Below, piece after piece: positions 33,763 through 45,304 of a stretch of DNA of 64,000 nt. The translations under genes and the position numbers were made by a program. This DNA comes from Takakia lepidozioides. Its lineage: Eukaryota > Streptophyta > Takakiopsida > Takakiales > Takakiaceae. Location: positions 13,144,001 through 13,208,000 of the forward strand of contig CM060733.1 in assembly GCA_030704615.1 (NCBI GenBank), in the 5' to 3' direction. Numbering within the stretch: position 1 is the first letter of the stretch; each line of letters opens with the position of its first letter. Below the pieces are notes generated by a model, which saw only the letters and a list, made by a program, of their open reading frames with translations, did no database searches and was not told the origin of the DNA.

Positions 33763-35293
33763 ACTTCTGCTCCGAGCCTCAACTCATGACTGGGGCTACA
33801 ATTCTTTTCATTTCGAAATCCAGCAATGCCCATGCATTACTTGTGATGTGCCATACAGTTGGCAGTTCCGCCAATTGGAGCGGGATGGTCACGAGTTACT
33901 CTTAGGACATATGGGCAAATCGCTCCAACCACATTTTCCCACAGTTGTCTTCTCCTCTAGAGGTGCATCAAACTGCTCCCCCGCCATTGCAGGAGTCATA
34001 GGCTGGTCAGTAATAGAGGAAGAGTAAACAAAAACCTAAACTTGAAAGGCAACTTCAAACAAAAAATGCAAAGACACGCATCATCAAAGAAGGAGTTGTG
34101 ACCATGAAGGTGCAGGCCAAGAAGAAGATGTGTTACCCGTCGTTTAAGCCACCATTGACCAAATGCGTTGCCCATCATTTGGTCCCCGAACTCAAATTTC
34201 CCAATAAGAGCCACAAGACGATTGAGAAAAAGAAGCTCGTCCACAGATGGAAATCGTCGGGCAACAAAGTTGAACTTCATCAGATAGGTCAGTCCTGGGC
34301 AGAAACAGGTGCGGGGGTATGGGAGGCACACAATATCCGAGGTTAGTAGCAACGACGCCTTGACAAAGCCTTCCCTTGCCTCTCTCTACTTAGCGGTGCA
34401 AGGGTTGTGGACTTCAGAATGTGCACTGGAGGTCTGCCATCTTGTCTACCTAAAGATGCAAATCCAACGTGCACTTCGGGTCGAAGACTTTGCTGCGGCA
34501 CGGCAGGAGGTCGTACAAACATAGAGTTTACAATGCGCTCAGATGGAAGACTTTCGTGTGATGGCAGAGGTGCGTCCAATGAGTCCTTTCGAATGCGCTG
34601 AGGTCTAACAGTCTTCTGTGGCAGCGCAGGTGGTGCGTCCAACAACTGGAAATCGTCATTGTCATCATCATCGTCAAGGTCCACTCCCGGCTCCTTCCAA
34701 GACTCATGTGCTTCCTGCGCTTAGGTTATCGTGTAGTCTCTTCTGCCGTCGTCTCCTCGCGTTCTACCCTCGTCTTCATCAACTTGCAGGAAGGAGGCTT
34801 CATCCCGTGCTTCCTAAGAACAACCTCCATGATAAGCCTCTGCCCCTTTTAAAAAACAGGGTACATTTTCAGTTTAGGCTCACCATTTCCCACAGCAGCA
34901 TCACAACCATTTATCCTGTGAATGTTAAAGTTTCTTTATCTTTATATTGCTTAAGATAGTGGAACTTGAATGATTCTATTATCATCACCGGGCTGCTCAA
35001 CCCTTGCCTTTGAGTGGCCTCGCATATGAGATTTTCCAATCATCAGAGTCGTACGTTTCATTGTATGTCCGACGCGCTTCGCACATGGAGGATTGTTTCA
35101 CCATATCGGCGCCCACTCCAAATCCACTACCCTCCTCATGAAGAATCCTCCAGCCGAGCAAAGGTTGCTGGAATGTGAAAGCAAGAACTAAAACTAAAAC
35201 ATGAAGCCCACAAATGGACTGCAACAGACAGAAATGGCAAGCAAGAGGAAGAAAATAGCTGCAAATCACACGAATGACTTCCAAATTCTCCAA
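33763..35293 (-). pseudogene. 5' part of the older transposon-type gene, split by El2
   Basis: Minus-strand coding segments are, from 5' to 3': LLGWRILHEEGSGFGVGAD and ARRTYNETYDSDDWKIS (35160-35000); LIMEVVLRKHGMKPPFCKLM (about 34835-34770); after an acceptor near 34710, an acidic EPGVDLDDDDDNDDFQLLD and a Pro/Arg/Ser linker (34700-34360); GLTYLMKFNFVARRFPSVDE to FGQWWLKRR (34290-34130); and PLQLAELPTVWHITSNAWAL (33890-33780). A TGA at 33779-33781 breaks the last frame (ValMetSer-stop-GlySerGlu). After it EQKFVD runs into the El2 junction in the same frame that resumes at 22433 with VDDNMAKW. The family is not recognised. It is probably a transposon gene, with the Ulp1-like remnant as its far 3' end. 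Confidence 0.5.
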
Positions 35294-35689
35294 AAAGAAA
35301 CCCTATACTCAAGTCGAATGAGTAATCGCTTCACCGCCACAACTCAGTCAACAGTTTATAACAGCCTGATGCATACTCCTCAAGGAAGTGCTTGTAAACA
35401 CCGCTTCCGCCGGGATCATACATTTCGGGCCATGCAAACGCCAGGAAGCTTGGAAAAACCTGTCCTGTGGTGCCATGAATTAAATCAATCAAGCATCGAC
35501 GTGGGGAGTGACAGCTGAAGGGCCGCATTCGAATTGACAGGTCCACCATGTGCGTGCGAACTGGACGCGAAAAGCACGAAAGCATGATCATCGCGATCTC
35601 CCTACGGCCATATATGAATATGTGTCACATCCTGTCATGTCAAGCCGTCCATCATCATGGGTGATTGCAGCACATGGATCATGCTGCAT
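35294..35689. other. No recognisable gene
   Basis: Overlapping short ORFs on both strands have no motifs. This may be 5' flank of the older minus-strand gene. Confidence 0.35.
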
Positions 35690-36010
35690 CCCATCCATCT
35701 TTCGTCATGCGATGTGTCCAGCGCGCGATGTGGGGTTGTGGTGACAGGTGTCATATGCCACAGAGTTCAGGGTTGTGGTGGTGAGGGGCGGTGCGGGGGC
35801 GGGGCGGGGGGCGGGGAGGGAGGGGGATGGGGGTGGGGGGGGGGTGGGTGAGGGGTGGGCTGGCGCCGGGGCGCCGGGGCGCAGCGACCGCGAAACGCGC
35901 AGGAGGCCGGGGATGCGGCTGGGGTGGCGGGGGGTGCACGCAGGCAGGACCGAAGGGGTCGCATTGAACTCCCGGGCCTTTTCTAATGTGCGCCAATAAA
36001 GAGTGTAGTG
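35690..36010 (-). repeat. Inverted copy of the C-rich dispersed repeat, G-rich here
   Basis: This is the reverse complement of the 6110-6405 family. The plus strand holds an extreme G-rich stretch (about 35783-35865) with many runs of three to ten G, able in principle to form G-quadruplexes. Gly/Pro/Arg-rich ORFs across it are compositional. Confidence 0.75.
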
Positions 36011-36493
36011 GATCTGGGCCATGTGCTCCGAGACAGTGACGTATTATAACTTCCAAGTATGACAAAGGATACGGTTTAACTCGCGCAAACTGCAATATCC
36101 GTGATACCCGCCAATACCCTGCACTACCGGACACGATCCAATGATATCCGTTAACGAAAAAAGAGTCTATAAAAGCAACAAAAAGCGGAAAAGCAACGAA
36201 CGAAACTGAGTAGAACGAAAAACGTTGGACGAACCAACGGATGGATGAGCGAAACGATCAGATGACCGTTGACGAACAGTAAGGAATGAAACCAGGATGA
36301 ATACCCATGAGGATGGATGAGTTTATGTCGCAAGGGTTTCATCTGATGAATTCCTGCCGTCCGATCTCTGCTTTTCCCGATAGAAGAAGCCCGAAAAATC
36401 CTGTTTCGGGACTTCGGTTTTGCGGGGGTGTGACTACGCCTGGAGCTCTCTCTCACGTTCATTTTGCATTTCAGGTTTGCTCTTCTTTCATTT
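36011..36493. other. No gene; GGATGA-containing repeat remnants
   Basis: The sequence contains GGATGGATGAGCG, AGGATGAATACC and GGATGGATGAG near 36238-36320, similar to the GATGAATG tracts of El1. A further decayed TIR element is possible, but no ends were found. Confidence 0.35.
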
Positions 36494-36593
36494 GAGGTTG
36501 GACTAGGCCTGCTGAAGGTTTCGAGGTTGGACTGGGCTTGCTGACGGTTTTGAGGTTGGACTAGGGTTGCTCTTCTTCATTTGAGGTTGGACG
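36494..36593 (+). repeat. GAGGTTGGACTAGG minisatellite
   Basis: GAGGTTGGAC starts at 36494, 36523, 36552 and 36583, with periods of 29, 29 and 31 bp and a partial last unit. Confidence 0.8.
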
Positions 36594-37150
36594 TTGCCTA
36601 ACTTAAGCAGTCTGTCTGGCAGGTTGATGTGCTAGTTTGGCATCTTCTTTTAGCAGTATGAGCACTGCCATGGCTATTAAAAGTATTCTTTGTTGGTTGC
36701 CGTCACACTCTTTTTGGAGTAAGGGTTCTCAAAAGGATTACACTTTGTTGCAGAGTGGTTTACTTACTAAGCAACAGTGGTTTCAACAAACGCTGAAAGT
36801 TAGCTTTTCTCCCTTTGGTACTCAGCACGGGCCCAGAGGAGTTAGTTATCCAAGTATATCCCTAGTGGACCGTTGGGATATCTTCCAAGAAATAGATTCT
36901 TATGTTTTACAGGCAGACAGTGTTGCCCAAATATGTCGCTGGAAGTGAAACTTTCTCTTGCTGGAAGTGAAGGGTCTTTAACTGCAAATGAGGCATTGGT
37001 GTCGCATCAGTTTTGGAATGTCCTAGATCAAGTGGGTGCTCTCGTTCTTGGCGACAAGTTCGTGATCCAACCCAAGGATTGGAATGAATTCAAGCGAACG
37101 AGCTCAATCATTGGCATCTGAGAGACTTGTCCGTTCTGACTTGGTGCTGT
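36594..37150 (+). other. Open frames without a recognised family
   Basis: A 103-codon frame (36637-36948) and a following frame (36873-37121, ...FWNVLDQVGALVLGDKFVIQ) have a natural composition but no motif I recognise and no clear splice pair. They may be fragments of a transposon gene. Confidence 0.25.
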
Positions 37151-37154
37151 GGCT

Positions 37155-37245
37155 TGCATCCACAGCTGTCCTAAATACAGATGGTCGCTTCATCTCGACG
37201 CTTCTTAGTTGTCGAGATGAAGTGACCATCTGTATTTGTGGATGC
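37155..37245. repeat. Long hairpin 1
   Basis: Arms 37173-37199 and 37211-37237 pair over 27 bp with one mismatch, around the 11-nt loop GCTTCTTAGTT. Beyond a 9-nt bulge, GCATCCAC (37156-37163) pairs with GTGGATGC (37238-37245). Confidence 0.85.
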
Positions 37246-37693
37246 GGCATGTCCAAGCTTGTGTGCAGAAGTTCAGATCCTTTTCTACGTCTCGTATTTC
37301 GGGCTTTGGTCGAGCCTGTGAACTAGATCTCCCAATACTTGGGTTTGGACTATGGAATTATATCATCACTTGAATTGTCTTATTTTCTACGTCTCAACAA
37401 GGGTGTCTTACAGATATCTGATGCCATAACCGTGGTAGTACTAAATTCTCGGCGCACTTGCCTACGTCTTGGTACAGCAGCCAAAGACCTGCAAGTGTTT
37501 GAAGTGCCAGATCAAGGTCATGGCCTGTTCTGAAGTATTGTGCAATGTCGAGTGAATGAAAGCATTATTTACTAATAATGTTGCAGGTGGCCACGTGCTA
37601 ATGATTTTGTGTTTTTGTAGGGGAAGAATCTCCTGAAGAGAGTTCACAACACCCTGATCAAGACAGTTCACATATCCAGGATACTCATGATGA

Positions 37694-37800
37694 TCCATAC
37701 CCAGGAAAAGGAAAAGCAGAGGATGTGGGGACCTTGCCCTACGAATATTAGGTAAGGGTGAGGTCCCACATCATCTGCTTTTCCTTTTCCTGCGTATGGG
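37694..37800. repeat. Long hairpin 2
   Basis: The arm from CCATACCCAGGAAAAGG through GGATGTGGGGACC (37694-37733) pairs with GGTCCCACATCATCTGC...TGCGTATGG (37762-37800), with few mismatches. The spacer is about 28 nt and has a further short complement (GCCCT/AGGGT). Confidence 0.85.
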
Positions 37801-38337
37801 GGAAATTTTGTCAGTTTAGGGGCAAGGGTTCGCAGCATGGAATAGAAGAAGGCGAAGGATCTGGTCTAGCCTGGCCAATCTATCCCCATTCCCTCCCACA
37901 TCAGATCCCTATTCCCGCGCTCAAAATTTGAGGCCCCCTACTTCTCAGAATTTTATCAAGACATACAGGGAAGAATACTTGGAGCCAACATTCTTTATGC
38001 ATACCTCTTTTGCAAAACTAAATACTCTGGTTATGTCTGAATGGATTAGTTAAGCCTTAGAGGCAACAGCTCTGTTTCAGGCTCAATATATTAGTACAGG
38101 ACTGAGCTCACTCATTTGATCACAATTATGAGCTTGAAACCACTGTATTGTCAAAACTTTGCATTAGGTAGTCAAGAGATACTGGACAAGATAGATTAGA
38201 CCAATTAGACCAATTAAACTCTTGGGTTACGAGACTGTTTGCGTGAAGTAAATGTAACAACTGTGTCACTAGATTGCATAATATAGACGTGCACTACACT
38301 AGAACCGTGATGTAGTGTCCATGACACTATATTTCAA
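37801..38337. other. No recognisable gene
   Basis: No coding stretch is supported. Near 38200-38220 the word TTAGACCAA is repeated. Confidence 0.4.
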
Positions 38338-39790
38338 CTATGATACCAGCTGCTGCAAGAAGTAAGAAGTTCTTGGTGCTTCACCAGAAAATAATCCGCC
38401 ACAGCCATACCCATTGTTACCTTCCAGTAAGTCCAACAGGGGAGTGTAATCAAAGTCCCTAAACACCTTGTCCCGGATCAACTTCTTAGCTTTCTGGAAG
38501 CGTGGGTCTGGGGTTAACTGGAATACGGACAACAAAACCACAAAGTGAGCTTTCTATCCTCACGCAGGTCCATAAACAGCAACACAAAAGATGGAAAATC
38601 CCAACACCATGTTTGTACCCAGGGACTGCCCAATCAATGGCTCTAAGAAGGGGTAACAAGGTGGGAGAGGTTATGGACCCTCCAATTTCTGTCCATGATT
38701 GAAAGAGAAAAAGATATTGGTCTCACATGTCCTGCCTCTCTCTCCTTCCGCTGGCACATCGTCTGCTTTGACACCAAATAGGAAGAAATTTTCAGGGCCA
38801 ATCTCCTTGTGCCACTGGCCTCCATGCCAGCTGTACTGATATGCTGTGACAACTCACTGGCTGGAATCATAAGCTCCGCCGCTGTGACATTATAGTTGGG
38901 CACAAAGATGACCTGGTCTCCAACACAGAAACAGTGTTAGTTGCCACACTAATTTTGCCAGCAGGGGATGTACTCTGTGAACACCTACAGCGGCGACAGG
39001 GAAGGGAAAGGCAGGGTGGGTAGGCATCTGAGATATAAAGAGAGTCAGAGTTTTCACATCATAAGTAAACCTGCTCAAACACATGGTGACGCATTGATGT
39101 GGTACTAGGTGGATATGCAGCAGGACGATTTCAGATTCCCATGTCTAAGGTGTACACCATTGGATTTCAGAATCTAACACTTCCATCTCATTTGGAAAGG
39201 AATGGAGTCAGGCAATTCCAACCATCAGGTATAGCTGCCATCATGGCCACAGGCAAACAATTCTCCTTGTGCAACATTGCCCTCATTGTCAAACTGGACC
39301 ACCATCTCTCTGGAAGGTGAAAAGACATGCTACCGCTGAAAGGCATGATTTTCCAACTACGCTAATCCCTGTTCGACTCGTCATTGCTGTGTGCCCATGA
39401 ATACCATAATATAATCCCACCTGTCAGGCTCTCTATGCTCTACACCAAAGGAGAATCTTCACCCAAAGGAGCAATTACAAAAAGTGTGCAGCAAAAATCA
39501 TTTCAAAGTGTGGAAAATCCTGGTTAAGAAATAATTTGACATAGATACCTTAATCTTCTTGTAACGGTAGATGACACCCAATATGTTAAGCAGCCGGCGC
39601 TTGTACTCGTGGATACGCTTGATTTGTGTGTCAAAAAGTGCACTTGGATCCACTTTGACACCAGTTACGGCCAAAAGATACTCGGCTAGACGAATTTTGT
39701 TAGCCATCTTTGTTGCCTCCTACTCCTTATGTAGCTGCTCATCGTCTGCAAACTGCGAAAGCAGATACAAGGCTGAGGGATTGCACTACA
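38338..39790 (-). pseudogene. Alpha-glucan phosphorylase, C-terminal exons, copy 1 (broken)
   Basis: Glucan phosphorylase removes glucose from starch or glycogen as glucose-1-phosphate, using pyridoxal phosphate. Exons on the minus strand: [20 protein letters not shown] with [20 protein letters not shown] (39720-39540); [20 protein letters not shown], then [11 protein letters not shown] (38903-38800); and FQKAKKLIRDKVF, FDYTPLLDLLEGN (38530-38400). Breaks: TAG at 39720-39722 where copy 2 has TGG (Trp); loss of the MSPEERQKVVPHVSMFGGKA exon (about 390 bp deleted at 39175 relative to copy 2); and an approximately 85-bp deletion at about 38802 that removes SNMKF, including the cofactor lysine. 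This copy cannot encode an active enzyme. Confidence 0.85.
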
Positions 39791-40690
39791 ACCAGAGGGA
39801 GAGAATGTACTCATAAGACGTGGTTTGCCGTAGCCTTGCAGCCATTGAGGGACCAGAGGGAGAGAGAAAAAGAGAAAGGATTCCATTGAGCCTAGGTGGT
39901 ACAAATTGCATATCCACAGTGAGGGATTGGAGGATGGAAAAACGGAGGGAGAGATGAGAGAGGAGAGATTGTACTCATAAGACGTTGTTTGCCGTAGCCT
40001 TGTGGCCATTGACCCCGTGCCCAGTTTGAGCGGGAACAACCGGAGAGAGGGAGAGATTGTACTCATAAGACGTTGTTTGCCGTATAGCCTGTGGCCATTG
40101 ACCCGCGCCCAGTTTGAGCGGAACAAAAGGGACAGAACCTACCTCTGTCAGGGGCTGACGTTGGTAGTAAGACTTCCTCCATATAAAGAATTAATCCGGG
40201 GTTTTCCAGATATCCTCTAGAAATCCCTTCACACAAGCATCAATCTGCTGTGTGTGATTTGCCCAAAAACTAGGCCTCAGGAGGGGCCTGGGCTTTTGGC
40301 TCGCCTCGAGACTTTCAAAGTTGGTAAACAGGGGTACAGGCACAATTCCCTTAATAGATTTGAAGAGAGCGTCTCTTTGGTGAGAGAACCCCGGACAGTG
40401 TATCAGAAAATGAATACTGTCTTCAGATGCCCACACAACGGGCAATTGCACTCTCCCTTTCCTCTCTGCTTCTGTTTGCTGTTCAAGGTAGGCTTCCTGC
40501 CCTGAGTTTAAATTTCAGTCTAGTGCCGAGAGTGGGTAGACCCTTGAGGTCATCAAGATGTCCTCCCCAGTCACAGACTGGAAACAAGTTCAGGGGAATA
40601 GTTCTGCCCTAACTTCATTTTCATCAGACAATCTCATGGCAATAGCCATGGCTGAGGACACTACAGCCTCTAAGTCAGAGAGGGAGAGAG
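39780..40690 (-). mobile_element. Truncated LINE 3' ends inserted in the phosphorylase locus
   Basis: Near 40690-40195 the minus strand reads the C-terminal LINE protein seen at 50531-51540 (SEDSIHFLIHCPGF, SIKGIVPVPLF, QQIDACVKGFLEDIW), with frameshifts. Three 3'-end fragments with the TGTACTCATAAGACG word lie at about 39807, 39970 and 40058, each followed by GTTTGCCGTAGCC-like sequence. Several truncated insertions or a local duplication explain this. Confidence 0.75.
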
Positions 40691-40864
40691 AGAGAGGGAA
40701 TGCACCGACTACAGCTATGAACTTAACTTCATACTAAGAAGCATCTAATAGATTCCAACACTGCTTTTGTAGCTTTAGCTGACAAGAGAAGCAAATAATA
40801 TAACCTGCCAGTCACCCTCTAAAAGGAAAGGGAGATGATTCCACATTAAAGTTTGCTAGTCAGC

Positions 40865-41245
40865 GCCGTAAGACCCTCCAGATGCGATTTACCTGCATAT
40901 ATCAAGTTGGTGCTGAACTTCCAGAGTTGCTCCAAATAGAGCTTAACTTCTATACACCAATTTGATGAGGGTATTCACACCAATTTTCTGCCCCGAGGAG
41001 GGTCACAGACTTCAAGATTGTTTGTGGGAAAAACAGAAAGAAACAGTATAATGTCTCTAGGAGAGGGAGATTGAGACAGTTAGAGAGAGAGACAGAGAGA
41101 GGGGGAAAGAGACAAAGAAATGAAATGATTTGACAGCTTACGCCCACGAAATGCTCAAAGAGCTTATGGGACAAGAGAAAGTGGGAAACAAGAAGGACCC
41201 ACAACAAGCAGCCAGAAACCACAACTATTGCGAAGGAATTGTCGA
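40865..41245 (-). repeat. Duplicated segment (copy of 43065-43430)
   Basis: From GTAAGACCCTCCAGATGCG to AAGCAGCCAGAAACC, this is nearly identical to 43065-43430 in the same orientation. It lies downstream of copy 2 of the phosphorylase C-terminal exons and again inside the copy 1 locus. It marks a local tandem duplication. Confidence 0.8.
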
Positions 41246-41483
41246 ACATGTAACGCCACATGCATATTATTCATCTGCCACAATGATCGTTAAACGACTG
41301 ACAGTTACACGCCGAAATGTCACCCTTTTATGGCAATGATTTTGGATTGCCATTGGGAAGAAGGATTGCAGCATTCATACTGGAACCACCACCATACCGG
41401 ATTGGCTATCTTGGAATAGGTCATAGTATCTCCCCCGGATATCATATTAGAAAGGACAGTGAGAGAAGAAATGTTCACTGTGA

Positions 41484-41508
41484 AACAAACAAACAAACAA
41501 ACAAACAA
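41484..41508 (+). repeat. (CAAA)n microsatellite
   Basis: About six CAAA units. Confidence 0.9.
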
Positions 41509-41679
41509 AGTTCTTTTACGTTCACTGGAAAATGCAGAGAGCTATGTGGACACAAAACAAAGAATGCACCTCAGACAAGGAAAGAGAGAAGAAACAAAGG
41601 AAGGAACTCAGTGTAGCACAGAGCTAATGGGACAAGAACACAGGTGAGGGAACAGTTCAGGGGAGGACATGTGGTGGGC

Positions 41680-42840
41680 ATGCCTATCTGACGGAGCCCG
41701 GTCAGAAGGTCAAGGTTGGTGACCCACTCATCAGTCCGACGCCATTTGGTGATGATTGCACTCAGCTCAGGGCTGCAGTAACGCAGCCAGCGACGTGGGG
41801 TTACCCCATTGGTCTTGTTCTGGAATTTGTGGGGCCACAAGGAGCGGAAATCTGCAAACAGCTCCTTCTTCAAAATGTCGCTGTGAAGCTCAGCCACACC
41901 ATTGACCTGTGACCCACCCAGCCATGTTATCCAATCTTCTAACCAGTCTACTACTGCCTGCAATATTCAGTTTCAAGTACAAAGAAGCATTGAACATGCA
42001 TGGACTTGATATGAAGGTCATTGCTAGGGGGTTTACATATCGGCATGTCACATTTACTGCTTCCACCCCAGGCATCTGTGATAAAAGGTTTAGATGGCAG
42101 AAGTCTCCCAACACTGACATAATTTCTCATATTTTTGAGTACATTCATGCATTTTTTGCAGTTGCTTCTTCTAAGACTAGAGCTAGACTCACAGGTGAGA
42201 ATGAAGACGGAAGGAGGAAATGAATGAAGATACTTTGTAATCTCCAGGAGAGTGGACGCATGGGTCTCTGGGGGAAAGTAAAACAACAAAGCCTGAGTTC
42301 ACCAACATAGACATCCTCAAAAAAGCTGAGTTTGTTGACAGCAGCCTACCGTATGAGAGGACACCACACATAAATGTGCCATGCGGACAACTGGCTTTTC
42401 AGGGTTGTTATCCAACACACGTAAATCCTCCAGCTTGCTTTCTAGGTCAGGCCGATGGGTCTTTACCAACTGCAAAAACTGAATAGAACACATGCCAATT
42501 ACAAAGCCCCCGTCCAGAGCATCAGAAACCTGAACTGAAACCGACTTGCTACAAGTTTAAAGAAAGAACAACATGACAAAAGAGCATTCGACAATCACAA
42601 ATGCAGACCGGTTATGCCAGCCAGGTTGGAATTGAAAGCCCCCAGGAGAGCCACACACAAATAGAAGCTCAAGCCTTCCATGGCATTGCCAGAAGGGGAT
42701 AAAAGCATTAACGAACCTGCTTGTCAATTTCAGTTATTATCTCCATATGGCGTGGCAGCAGCTTAGCCATGACCTTTTGTGACCACTTCTCCAGAGCCTC
42801 GGGGAGCACAGTATGATTCGTGTATGCCACAGTGCTGCAA
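41680..42840 (-). pseudogene. Alpha-glucan phosphorylase, central exons
   Basis: Three colinear exons: [20 protein letters not shown] to ITEIDKQ (42840-42715); HRPDLESKLEDLRVLDNN to VRMAHLCVVSSHT (42475-42357); and, after acceptor GTCACAG, VNGVAELHSDILKKELFADF to WVTNLDLLTGLRQ (41907-41680). The second and third join as SSHT|VNGVAELHS, matching the family's VGG..VNGVA..HS segment. They precede the copy 1 exons at 39720 in correct protein order, with LINE fragments between. The usual N-terminal half of the enzyme was not found in the window. These exons are intact, but the gene as a whole is not. Confidence 0.85.
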
Positions 42841-43064
42841 CAGAAGAAAAATTCATTTACTCCAGATAGGTCTGATCTACAAACAAAATCACATCTACTT
42901 CTACCACAGGAGAACAGTGGAGTACATTTGCTTGAGCTCAATTTAAGCAGCTCTGCGACAATACAACGATAGAGAGAGAAAGCACACAGATGCGAACCTG
43001 CCAATGATAGCCCAGGCCTCGTCCCAGCCCAGCCTCGTCCCATTTGCTTGTCAGCCTTGTGGCC

Positions 43065-43430
43065 ATAAGACCCTCCAGATGCGATTTACCTGCATATATC
43101 AAGTTGGTGCTGAACTTCCAGAGTTGCTCCAAATAGAGCTTAACTTCTATACACCAATTTGATGAGGGTATTCACACCAATTTTCTGCCCCGAGGAGGGT
43201 CACAGACTTCAAGATTGTTTGTGGGAAAAACAGAAAGAAACAGTATAATGTCTCTAGGAGAGGGAGATTTAGACAGTTAGAGAGAGAGACAGAGAGAGGG
43301 GGAAAGAGAAGAAGTGAAATGATTTGACAGCTTATGCCCACGAAATGCTCAAAGAGCTTATGGGACAAGAGAAAGTGGGAAACAAGAAGGACCCACAACA
43401 AGCAGCCAGAAACCAAGAATGAAGCACCGA
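43065..43430 (-). repeat. Duplicated segment (copy of 40865-41245)
   Basis: Directly downstream of phosphorylase copy 2. It contains GAGAGA-rich tracts and an intron-like sequence. The word [10 protein letters not shown] on the minus strand may be a LINE tail relic. Confidence 0.8.
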
Positions 43431-45304
43431 GAACTCGGTTGCAAGAAGTAAGAAGTTCTTGGTGCTTCACCAGAAAATAATCGCCACGGCCATACCCATT
43501 GTTACCTTCCAGTAAGTCCAACAGGGGAGTGTAATCAAAGTCCCCAAACACCTTGTCCCGGATCAACTCCTTAGCTTCCTGGAAGCATGGGTCTGGGGTA
43601 AACTGGAATATGGACAACAAAACCACAAAGTGAGCTTCGTATCCTCACGCAGGTCATAAACAACAGCAACACAAAAGATGGAAAATCCCAACACCATGTT
43701 TGTACCCAGCTCTAAGAAGGGGTAACAAGGTGGGAGAGGTTATGGACCCTCCAGTTTCTGTCCATGACTGAAAGAGAAAAAGATATTGGTCTCACATGTC
43801 CTGCCTCTCTCTCCTTCTGCAACCGTCGCACATCGTCTGCTTCCAAACAGGAAGAAGTTTTCAGGGCCAATCTCCTCCCGACTCTCAACATTAGCACCAT
43901 CAAGAGTGCCAATTATAAGGCAACCGTTGAGTGCAAACTTCATGTTGCTTGTGCCACTGGCCTCCATGCCAGCTGTACTGATATGCTGTGACAACTCACT
44001 GGCTGGAATCATAAGCTCCGCCGCTGTGACATTATAGTTGGGCACAAAGATGACCTGGTCTCCAACACAGAAACAGTGTTAGTTGCCACACTAATTTTGC
44101 CAGCAGGGGATGTACTCTGTGAACGCCTACAGCGGCGACAGGGAAGGGAAAGGCAGGGTGGGTAGGCATCTGAGATATAAAGAGAGTCAGAGTTTTCACA
44201 TCATAAGTAAACCTGCTCAAACACATGGTTGACGCATTGATGTGGGTACTAGGTGGATATGCAGCAGGACGATTTCAGATTCCCATGTCTAAGGTGTACA
44301 CCATTGGATTTCAGAATCTAACGCTTCCAAGATCGCATTCGCGTTGTTGCCAAAAGTTCCAAGAGCAAGCTGACTATGATGCCAAGGCAATTGACAGTCC
44401 AAAGGCAATCTATTCAGACAGACTTGTGATGTGGATTCAGATCCAAACCTTGAGTAGATCACCGATATCTGGATCCTTGTTGACAACCGCACCAACATCA
44501 GTCATGAGCTTGACAATCCGTTTGGCTTGGGCATATGTGGCAAATGCCTTGCCTCCAAACATCGAAACATGGGGAACTACCTTCTGCCTCTCTTCTGGGC
44601 TCATCTCCTGTACATATCCACGCATACATGTAAAACTACCTCCTCAACTCTCTGCTTATGCAAACACCAACCCCGACATAGACCATACGAATAAAAAGAT
44701 GAATACTCAATCACCTGTGATCTCATTTGGAAAGGAATGGAGTCAGGCAATTCCAACCATCAGGTATAGCTGCCATCATGGCCACAGGCAAACAATTCTC
44801 CTTGTGCAACATTGCCCTCATTGTCAAACTGGACCACCATCTCTCTGGAAGGTGAAAAGACATGCTACCGCTGAAGGCAATGATTTCCAACTACGCTAAT
44901 CCCTGTACGACTCGTCATTGCTGTGTGCCCATGAATACCATAATATAATCCCACCTGACAGGCTCTCTATGCTCTACACCAAAGGAGAATCTTCACCCAA
45001 AGGAGCAATTACAAAAAAGTGTGCAGCAAAAATCATTTCAAAGTGCGGAAATCCAGGTTAAGAAATAATTTTACATAGATACCTTAATCTTCTTGTAACG
45101 GTAGATGACACCCAATATGTTAAGCAGCTGGCGCATGTACTCGTGGATACGCTTGATTTGTGTGTCAAAAAGTGCACTTGGATCCACTTTGACACCAGTT
45201 ACGGCCAAAAGGTACTCGGCTAGACGAATTTTGTTAGCCATCTTTGCTGCCTCCCACTCCTTATGTAGCTGCTCATCGTCTGCAAACTGCGAATGCAGAT
45301 ACAA
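43400..45304 (-). pseudogene. Alpha-glucan phosphorylase, C-terminal exons, copy 2
   Basis: A better-preserved duplicate: [20 protein letters not shown] to [20 protein letters not shown] (45304-45071); YVQEMSPEERQKVVPHVSMF to AQAKRIVKLMTDVGAVVNKD (44610-44440); [40 protein letters not shown] and [20 protein letters not shown] (44045-43850); and DPCFQEAKELIRDKVFGDF, LEGNNGYGRGDYFLVKH (43620-43440). The PLP-binding lysine is in SNMKF. It begins abruptly at the FADD exon, with no upstream phosphorylase exons beyond 45304, so it is a partial tandem duplicate lying upstream of the main copy. Exons look functional, but the copy lacks the N-terminal and central parts and cannot be a whole enzyme. 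Confidence 0.8.

Noticed and set aside
41680-45304. A functional phosphorylase formed by joining all exons
   Set aside because: Exon order on the minus strand is wrong (C-terminal set before central set), the N-terminal half is missing, and copy 1 has a stop and two deletions.
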